NCBI GenBank assembly: GCA_964642165.1
Contig: CAZXOC010000262.1
Span: 1-10,561 of the forward strand
Reading direction: 5' to 3'
DNA length: 10,561 nt
Source of the DNA: CAYRVX01 sp964642165
GTDB lineage: Bacteria; Planctomycetota; Phycisphaerae; SM23-33
Shown: positions 5,225 to 10,561 of the stretch, piece by piece
How positions within the stretch are numbered: the stretch's first letter is position 1
How the letters are laid out: every line of letters begins with the position of its first letter
Notes under the pieces: model-generated
Told to the model about the DNA's origin: nothing
The model's input: only the letters and a program-made list of their open reading frames with translations
Databases searched by the model: none
Translations under genes and position numbers: made by a program

Positions 5225-6088
5225 ATGCCGAAAAAGATCATAATTCTGGTAACGCTACTATCCAACGTGTGTTGGGGCGCCGAACCACCACGGTCGCCTG
5301 CGTCTGGCGACAAGCCCGCGCCGGGAAGGCCTGCCACCAAGCCCGCCACCAAGCCTGCCACCAAGCCCGCTCGCAAGAACTTCAAACTCCCTGGCCTCGT
5401 GATCAACTTCCAGGAGCGGTGCGTTGACGTCGAGGGCGCCGTCTGTTTGCGCCGGGGCCTCCTTGAGCTGATCGCGTGCACGAAGGGCAGCAAGGAGCAC
5501 GAGTCGATCGTCGCGATCACGGCCAGGCCCATGCACATCCACGTTTCACTCCTGCTGCTCGGCGCCAGAAACGGCAACCCCGCGATGCGGAAGCCGACCA
5601 ACGCAGAGGGCACACGGTGGATCGACGTTCCGCCTAAGGGCGATCCGGTGGACGTCTACCTGGTGTTCAAGAGCAAAAAGGGCAAGATGGTCGAACGCCC
5701 CATCAGCGATTTCGTCGCCCCGGCCGAGAGGAGAGCCGATGAGAAGGTCGGCGCCGAGAACGGTGACGCTGCCGAGGACACCAAGCTCCCCCACACCTTC
5801 CTCTTTGCCGGATCGCTTCTCCGCGACAGCGGGCCGGGCCCGCGCAAGTACTTGAGCGACCTGAGCGGGAACGTGATCTCCGTCGTGACTTTCGGCGACG
5901 AACTGCTCTGCCTGCCGGGCATTCAAGGCCACGGCAATGACTCGCTGATGTGGCAGGTCGACCCGACCGATTTGCCCGCAATCGGAACGAAGGTCACCCT
6001 TCGTCTCCGCCCGAAGGTCAAACCCGCTCCCAAGGCCGGCAAGGCCGGCCCGCCGCGTTCGGTTCGCGCCTCAGGAGCGGAGCAATAA
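5225..6088 (+). CDS. Exported YdjY-domain protein
   Basis: This 287-residue protein has a signal peptide at 1-19 (M-P-K-K, hydrophobic core, W-G-A). A Pro/Ala/Lys linker follows at about 21-51, with the unit A-T-K-P three times at 37-48. The remainder (about 55-262) matches the YdjY-type domain found mainly in planctomycetes. Visible features are V-D-V-E-G-x-V-C-L-R-R-G-L-L-E (67-81), the K-G-S-K-E-H-E-S-I motif (87-95), H106 and the L-L-L-G-A-R-x-G-N-P segment (110-119), plus a C-terminal strand region F-A-G-S-L (194-198) to about 262. The biochemical role of the family is unknown. I chose the ATG at 5225 because the signal peptide begins there; the frame is open 24 codons further up without a signal-like N-terminus. 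The ribosome site is weak (AAAGAGA). It heads a row of three exported proteins, so it probably acts with them outside the cytoplasm. Confidence 0.85.
   Translation: MPKKIIILVTLLSNVCWGAEPPRSPASGDKPAPGRPATKPATKPATKPARKNFKLPGLVINFQERCVDVEGAVCLRRGLLELIACTKGSKEHESIVAITARPMHIHVSLLLLGARNGNPAMRKPTNAEGTRWIDVPPKGDPVDVYLVFKSKKGKMVERPISDFVAPAERRADEKVGAENGDAAEDTKLPHTFLFAGSLLRDSGPGPRKYLSDLSGNVISVVTFGDELLCLPGIQGHGNDSLMWQVDPTDLPAIGTKVTLRLRPKVKPAPKAGKAGPPRSVRASGAEQ
5333..5368 (+). repeat. Three tandem 12-base units encoding A-T-K-P
   Basis: GCCACCAAGCCC, GCCACCAAGCCT and GCCACCAAGCCC lie head to tail, followed by a degenerate fourth unit (GCTCGCAAG). They code for the A-T-K-P linker between signal peptide and YdjY domain. 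The near-identical bases suggest recent slippage expansion, so the copy number may vary between strains. Confidence 0.8.
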
Positions 6089-6160
6089 TGCGACCGCCGG
6101 CCAAGGCGGCAAAGCAGCATAACTGACAAGCAAAGAGACGAGGATATCCAAGGGAGAATC

Positions 6161-9100
6161 ATGAATCGGAGACGACCCATGACACGACGTACCGTGGTTG
6201 CAGCCATGCTGGCGTGCGGCGGCATAGCCGCAGCGGCCGGGGAGTCATTCTACAAGGGCCCCGGGGTCTTCTCCACCCGCCCGAGCGAGACGAAGTCGCT
6301 CCAGATCATTGCGCGTTTCGGTCCGGTGGGCATGGGGATCGAACTTCACCAGCCCGCCTTCGTGATGAAGATCAAGAACATCGAGGAGGGTTCGCCCGCC
6401 GCGGCGACGGGCAAGCTGAAGAAGGGCCAGATCATCGAAACGATCAACGGTCGGAAGCTGGCCGACATCGATCCGCGCATCCAGCTCGGCCGGATCGTGG
6501 CCGCGGCGGAAGCGAGCGATGGCGTCCTCAAGTTCATGGTGAAGGACAAGCCGGACGCCAAGGCGCAGCAGGTGATCGTGAAGATCCCCGTGCTCGGCGC
6601 CTACAGCAGGACCTGGCCGCTGAAGTGTCCCAAGTCGGACAAGATCGTGCGCAACTTCGCCGACTACCTGGCCAGGCCGGGTGCCGATCGCGGCTTCGGC
6701 GGAATCGGGATGCTGTTCCTGCTCTCCACGGGTGAGGAAAAGGACCTGGAGGTGGCGCGGAGATGGACGAAGGGATTGGCCAAGAGGGCTGCGCCGACCT
6801 ATGCCTGGCATCTCGGCTATGGCGGCATTCCACTGACCGAATACTACCTTCGCACGGGGGACCCGTCGGTTCTCCCAACCATCCAGAAGTGGGTGGATTC
6901 CGCGAAGAAGGCGCAGTACCTCGGCGGTTGGGCTGGTAGAGGCGGTGTCGCGCACGTAACCTACGGGGGCGGCGGCGGACATCTCAACGCGGGCGGTACT
7001 GCGGTCGTCACCTTCCTGATGCTCGCCAAGGAATGCGGCGTAGACGTTGACAGGCATACGCTCCACAGTACGCTCACGCACTTCCACCGGTTTGCCGGAC
7101 GAGGAAACAATCCCTACGGCAACAACAAACCGGAAGTCGGCTTTGTCGACAACGGCAAGAACGGCAACCTGGCGTTCGCGATGGCGGCCGCCGCTTCGCT
7201 GACGCCGAATGGCGAGAAATCGGTGTACGCGGCCGCTCGCGACGCCTGCGCGATCACAGGTTTCTACACGACGACCTTCATGCTGCACGGACACACCGGC
7301 GGTGGAATCGGTGAAATCTGGCGCAGCGCCGCGATGGGATTGCTCCACGACAAGGCGCCGGCGAAGTACCGCGAGTTCATGGACAACCGGATGTGGCATT
7401 ACGACCTCTCCCGCCGCTGGGACGGCTCTTTCGGCATCCTTGGCGGGGCGCGTTATGACAACACGAACTGGGGCGCCGGCTACGCCCTGGCCTACACCAT
7501 CCCGCGGAAGACGTTGCGCATCACCGGCGCGCCGAAGAGGCCGTTCGTTCGCGAATACAAGTTGCCCGAACGCCGCTGGGGAACCAAGGCGGATGATGCG
7601 TTCTTCTCGCTCGACGCGGCGGCTGACAAGGACGGAAAACGCCAGGACCTTTCCAAGGAAACGCTGGCGCACGATTCGGCCAAGGCGATCCTGGAGCGAC
7701 TCGCCGAATCGGACGAGGTCAGCGACGCCGTGATCCGCATGTACGCCCACCATCAAGATCACGCCGTTCGCATCGCTGCGGCGCGCAAAGCGATGGGCGT
7801 CAACACCAACCAGGTCGGTTGGCGGGCCCCGGGCGGCAAGGCAAGGCCGGCCCTGATTCTGGAACTGATGCAATCGAAGGACCCGCGCGTCCGCCAGGCC
7901 GCGGTCTACGCGCTGACCAAGGAACTCCCGGGCGACAAGCCGGAGGAATACCTCACGCCGGAGGTCTTCGGTCTGCTGATCCAGATGGTGGCCGACCCGG
8001 CCGAATCGTGGTGGGTCAAGGACGCCGCCTTGGCTTTGGTGGGCCGCGCCTCGGCGGACAGGATCGTCCCCCACGTCGATCTCCTGATCCCGTACTTGAA
8101 GCACGAGGAATGGTGGTTGCAGCACGCGGCCCTCATGGCGTTGACGCCCGTGGTGGCGGATGAACGCTGTTACAGGAAGGTCCTGCCGGCCATTGGCGAG
8201 TTGCTCACGACGTGCCAGATCTACAACGCGACCGCCGGCCCGATGTGGGGTATCCGCGCCAGGCTCAAAGAGGCAGGCCCCGAGGTGCAGAAACTGGCTG
8301 CCGAAGCATTGAAGGAGGCCTACACGGGGTTCACCGGCGTGAAGACGGCGCCCGGAGGCCAGGACATCACCCGGACGTACGACTCCCAGTTGGAGTTCCT
8401 CGCCACGGCACTGGCCGACGTGCAGGGCGGATACGATGTGCTCTACGACATCGCCAAGCAGCGCTTCCCGAACCAGCCGCTGCCGTACCCCAAGCTCTTC
8501 CTCGCCGCGGACCCCGAGAGATTCGGCCCCGCTCTCAGGAGGGCGATCCAACCGATCATCCGGGACCAGTTGATCTACGAGTACATCGGCAAGAACCGCA
8601 GGCGCCTGCTGCCTGAGGCCGAGGGCGCCAGGCAGAACTCCTTCACCGTCGGTGCGCTCGACGGCCTGGTCAGCCTCTACCGCAAGCTCGGCATCCAAGA
8701 CTACGATTGGCGCACCTTCGGACCCGACCTGAAGAACGTCACGTGGGACTATCTCACCTTCGACCCACCGGAGAAGCAGGCCTACGACGTCTCCCCCTGG
8801 CGCTATCGCAAGGTGACCTACCCGAAGGGGATGGAGAACTGGTTCGCGCCCGGTTTCGACCCCGGCAAGGCCGGGTGGAAGAAGGGACAAGCCCCCTTCG
8901 GCCAGTACAAGGGCAAGCTGCTGCCGGCGAAGGGCCCGTGCCGAAACCCCACCTGCGTCTGCGGCGATGCGATGAGAACGCTCTGGGACAAGGAAGTCCT
9001 GCTGGTGCGCGGGACCTTCCAGTTCCCCCCGCTCAGGCCCGGCCACCGCTATCGGGTCCGCGTCGGCACCGGCCAGCACGTCGGCAGTGGCGACGGCTAC

Positions 9101-9793
9101 CGGATCTGCATCAACGGCAAGCAACTGATCGAGACCAAGAACGGCGTCGGCCGCCGCCAGGGCGCCAAGCCGCGCGGCGCCTTCATCACCAAGGAATTCC
9201 TCGACGAGTTCAGCAAGGGCAAGGTGACGATCGCGGCCACCACCTTCCTCCGATACGGCAGCCGGGCTATTGTCACGATGCCGGCGGTTCCTCAGGGCAT
9301 CTTCAGCCTTTGGATCGAGGAGATGAAGCTCCCGCCTCTCGGCGACGAGGCGGTGCGCAAGTCGGCCACCGTGATCCCCATGTTGTCGTCCGAGTGGCAG
9401 GCCCGACAGGACCCCGACAACAGGGCCCTGCAGCCGGACGACTACAAGTTCCGCTACGACGGCAAGTTCGTGGCCAATCCGAAGGTCCTGGGCAGTTGGA
9501 AGACCATCGACCAGGTTCAGAAGATCGACGAGTTCACGCTCGAGAAGAAGATGAAGCCCGGTCGCGCCCACATCAAGGAGGTGACCTTCAAGGACAAGGG
9601 GCTGACCACCATCGGGACGTGGATCTGGTCGGGCGACACCTTGATGGATCTCAGCCGGTACCAGGCGCTGAAGATGAAGGTTAAGAGAATCGACGGCAGC
9701 GACTACCTGTTCATCGAAGCCGGCGGGTTCAGCACCCGGAACCGCCCGGGTTGGCAGTCGCCGTGGTACGTGATGAAGAGACAGGCCAGATAG
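6161..9793 (+). CDS. Large exported protein: PDZ, DUF6288, HEAT-like helices and C-terminal beta domains
   Basis: This is a 1210-residue protein. AGGGAG four bases upstream supports the ATG at 6161; a second ATG at 6179 is possible. Residues 1-27 are a signal peptide with two Arg clusters (R-R-T-V-V is faintly Tat-like). A PDZ domain spans about 55-145: G-M-G-I-E-L, an E-G-S-P-A-A loop and K-G-Q-I-I-E-T-I-N-G. About 150-450 matches the DUF6288 type, helical and rich in Gly/His motifs: G-G-G-G-G-H-L-N-A-G-G-T at 269-280, H-G-H-T-G-G-G-I-G-E-I-W at 376-387. About 500-725 looks like HEAT-type repeats (V-R-I-A-A-A, V-R-Q-A-A-V-Y-A-L). About 890-1055 is a beta-rich domain with W-x-x-G-x-A-P-F-G (906-914) and C927-x4-C932-x-C934. 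The last 100 residues (about 1107-1207) resemble small planctomycetal lipocalin-like domains. PDZ plus repeats suggests a scaffold that binds peptides or proteins in the periplasm. No catalytic site is proven. Confidence 0.82.
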   Translation: MNRRRPMTRRTVVAAMLACGGIAAAAGESFYKGPGVFSTRPSETKSLQIIARFGPVGMGIELHQPAFVMKIKNIEEGSPAAATGKLKKGQIIETINGRKLADIDPRIQLGRIVAAAEASDGVLKFMVKDKPDAKAQQVIVKIPVLGAYSRTWPLKCPKSDKIVRNFADYLARPGADRGFGGIGMLFLLSTGEEKDLEVARRWTKGLAKRAAPTYAWHLGYGGIPLTEYYLRTGDPSVLPTIQKWVDSAKKAQYLGGWAGRGGVAHVTYGGGGGHLNAGGTAVVTFLMLAKECGVDVDRHTLHSTLTHFHRFAGRGNNPYGNNKPEVGFVDNGKNGNLAFAMAAAASLTPNGEKSVYAAARDACAITGFYTTTFMLHGHTGGGIGEIWRSAAMGLLHDKAPAKYREFMDNRMWHYDLSRRWDGSFGILGGARYDNTNWGAGYALAYTIPRKTLRITGAPKRPFVREYKLPERRWGTKADDAFFSLDAAADKDGKRQDLSKETLAHDSAKAILERLAESDEVSDAVIRMYAHHQDHAVRIAAARKAMGVNTNQVGWRAPGGKARPALILELMQSKDPRVRQAAVYALTKELPGDKPEEYLTPEVFGLLIQMVADPAESWWVKDAALALVGRASADRIVPHVDLLIPYLKHEEWWLQHAALMALTPVVADERCYRKVLPAIGELLTTCQIYNATAGPMWGIRARLKEAGPEVQKLAAEALKEAYTGFTGVKTAPGGQDITRTYDSQLEFLATALADVQGGYDVLYDIAKQRFPNQPLPYPKLFLAADPERFGPALRRAIQPIIRDQLIYEYIGKNRRRLLPEAEGARQNSFTVGALDGLVSLYRKLGIQDYDWRTFGPDLKNVTWDYLTFDPPEKQAYDVSPWRYRKVTYPKGMENWFAPGFDPGKAGWKKGQAPFGQYKGKLLPAKGPCRNPTCVCGDAMRTLWDKEVLLVRGTFQFPPLRPGHRYRVRVGTGQHVGSGDGYRICINGKQLIETKNGVGRRQGAKPRGAFITKEFLDEFSKGKVTIAATTFLRYGSRAIVTMPAVPQGIFSLWIEEMKLPPLGDEAVRKSATVIPMLSSEWQARQDPDNRALQPDDYKFRYDGKFVANPKVLGSWKTIDQVQKIDEFTLEKKMKPGRAHIKEVTFKDKGLTTIGTWIWSGDTLMDLSRYQALKMKVKRIDGSDYLFIEAGGFSTRNRPGWQSPWYVMKRQAR

Positions 9794-9837
9794 GAATAAG
9801 TTGGGAACAAGTGCCCTCAACTGGCAAGGAAAGAAAC

Positions 9838-10561
9838 ATGAACAAGAGAATGCTATCTGGCGTGGTGTGTCTGATGCTGCTGTCGGTGATGGGCGCGTTC
9901 AGCGCAACGGCCGCGGGAAAGGCGAAGCCGGAAGCCCAACTCACCGCCGCAGGCGGGAAGCTCCTCGCGGAGTACTCAGGGATACTCAAGCGACTGCAGG
10001 CCGAGATCGCCCAATCCGTACCGGAGATTGATGAGAAGAAGAAAGACGCGTTCTTGAAGGCCCATGCCGCCGTGGGCGGTGCGAAGCCGTATCAGGATAC
10101 AAACGCCGCCTTCGCGAAAGCCCAGTCAAACGCCTTGATTGCGGCGAAGCCCCTCCTTGCCGACGTGGGGAAGTTTCTCGCGAGCGACAAGCTTGACGCA
10201 CGGCTGGTCAAGTGCGCCGTCCTCGCCAACGCCACGCCGCGCGGTCTCGCGGAGTTCGCCCAGCAGGGCAAGAAAGAGGCGAAGCTGGTTGACGAACTCC
10301 TTGCCGATGACGAGTTGATGAAGCAGATGCTCGCCGCCGGCGGGGCGAAGGCCGGCAAATGCGGCACGGCGATGCAGACCTATACCGATATCCAGAAGGC
10401 CGGCAAACACGCCCGCAAGGGCATCCTCCAGCGCCTCGCGCTCGGCACGAGCCTGGAGCAGGCCGCACCTGGTCCTTTGGCTGGCCATGGCAACGTGAAC
10501 CCGGTGAAACGCTATTTGAATTATGAGAAGGCCTACCTCAACGGGGAGCTGGATCCCGAGT
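9838..10561 (+). CDS. Exported helical protein, possibly the N-terminus of a transglutaminase-like protein (partial)
   Basis: From the ATG at 9838 there are 241 open codons to the window edge, so the C-terminus is missing. AAGGAAAG lies 7 bases upstream. Residues 1-26 are a signal peptide (M-N-K-R, hydrophobic core, A-T-A-A cleavage site). Residues 30-200 are predominantly helical, rich in Ala, Lys and Leu, with the segments D-D-E-L-M-K-Q-M-L-A-A-G-G-A (157-170) and L-G-T-S-L-E-Q-A (202-209). The last visible part, N-P-V-K-R-Y-L-N-Y-E-K-A-Y-L-N-G-E-L-D-P (221-240), resembles the region preceding the transglutaminase-like domain in large planctomycetal exported proteins. That domain would lie beyond the window, so the assignment is inferred from motif memory. 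The gene follows the DUF6288 gene by 44 bases without a clear terminator, so co-expression is likely. Confidence 0.7.
   Translation, partial: MNKRMLSGVVCLMLLSVMGAFSATAAGKAKPEAQLTAAGGKLLAEYSGILKRLQAEIAQSVPEIDEKKKDAFLKAHAAVGGAKPYQDTNAAFAKAQSNALIAAKPLLADVGKFLASDKLDARLVKCAVLANATPRGLAEFAQQGKKEAKLVDELLADDELMKQMLAAGGAKAGKCGTAMQTYTDIQKAGKHARKGILQRLALGTSLEQAAPGPLAGHGNVNPVKRYLNYEKAYLNGELDPE

Noticed and set aside
4701..5243. A 180-codon gene across the tRNA-downstream region
   Set aside because: Only about 43 internal codons look like a real (transposase) protein. The rest spans a hairpin, a REP and unrelated sequence, so it is not an intact gene.
6089..6160. Short hairpin CCGCC/GGCGG (6094-6109) and a 12-codon frame starting at 6088
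   Set aside because: The 5-pair stem has no U-run, so it is not a credible terminator. The tiny frame has no ribosome site or recognisable content.
6245..9820. Very long open frame (about 1190 codons) on the minus strand opposite the DUF6288 gene
   Set aside because: Its composition is that of an antisense shadow in GC-rich DNA: Arg/Gly/Val/Asp-rich, with no domain, signal or ribosome site. The plus frame has clear PDZ and other domains.
9799..9822. Imperfect inverted repeat AGTTGGG/CCCTCAACT between the last two genes
   Set aside because: About seven pairs with a bulge and no U-run. It is too weak to call a terminator and more likely chance in a 44-base operon gap.
1..10561. CRISPR array, retron, toxin-antitoxin or other defence system
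   Set aside because: There are no spaced direct repeats, reverse transcriptase, nuclease or toxin-like genes on either strand.

Overview
The window is a high-GC, gene-dense bacterial segment. It most likely comes from the Planctomycetota (Phycisphaerae-like or a related uncultured lineage). That assignment rests on three protein families that are common there: a YdjY-domain protein, a PDZ/DUF6288 giant exported protein and a large exported protein of the planctomycetal transglutaminase-associated type. It is an inference from protein style, not from a marker gene.

Left part (1-2687). Two genes lie on the minus strand. The first is an exported protein with two tandem PepSY-like domains and a highly charged tail; it runs off the left edge. 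The second is a complete PolX (family X DNA polymerase with helix-hairpin-helix, palm and PHP domains), followed by a convincing intrinsic terminator. The gap in front of the PepSY gene carries two overlapping perfect palindromes. The gap in front of polX is a divergent promoter region.

Central part (2688-4690). On the plus strand, a possible 39-residue small ORF is followed by psd (phosphatidylserine decarboxylase) and pssA (CDP-diacylglycerol-serine O-phosphatidyltransferase). The last two overlap by 23 bases and together form the two-step route to phosphatidylethanolamine. A tRNA-Gly(GCC) follows directly. Its own sigma70-type promoter lies across the pssA stop codon, and a 19-bp hairpin starts three bases after the tRNA ends.

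Boundary (4691-5224). This stretch has no intact gene. It holds the tRNA-trailing hairpin, a REP-like palindrome, a C-terminal relic of what looks like an IS1380-type transposase, a candidate extended -10 promoter and a strong dyad in the leader of the next gene. It separates housekeeping genes on the left from accessory exported proteins on the right.

Right part (5225-10561). Three consecutive plus-strand genes all begin with signal peptides: a YdjY-domain protein (287 aa), a 1210-aa PDZ + DUF6288 + HEAT-like + beta-domain protein, and the first 241 residues of a helical exported protein that continues past the right edge. Short gaps (72 and 44 bases), good ribosome binding sites and no clear terminator between them suggest one transcription unit. 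This cluster is the best candidate for an undescribed extracytoplasmic system. Its biochemical role cannot be read from the sequence.
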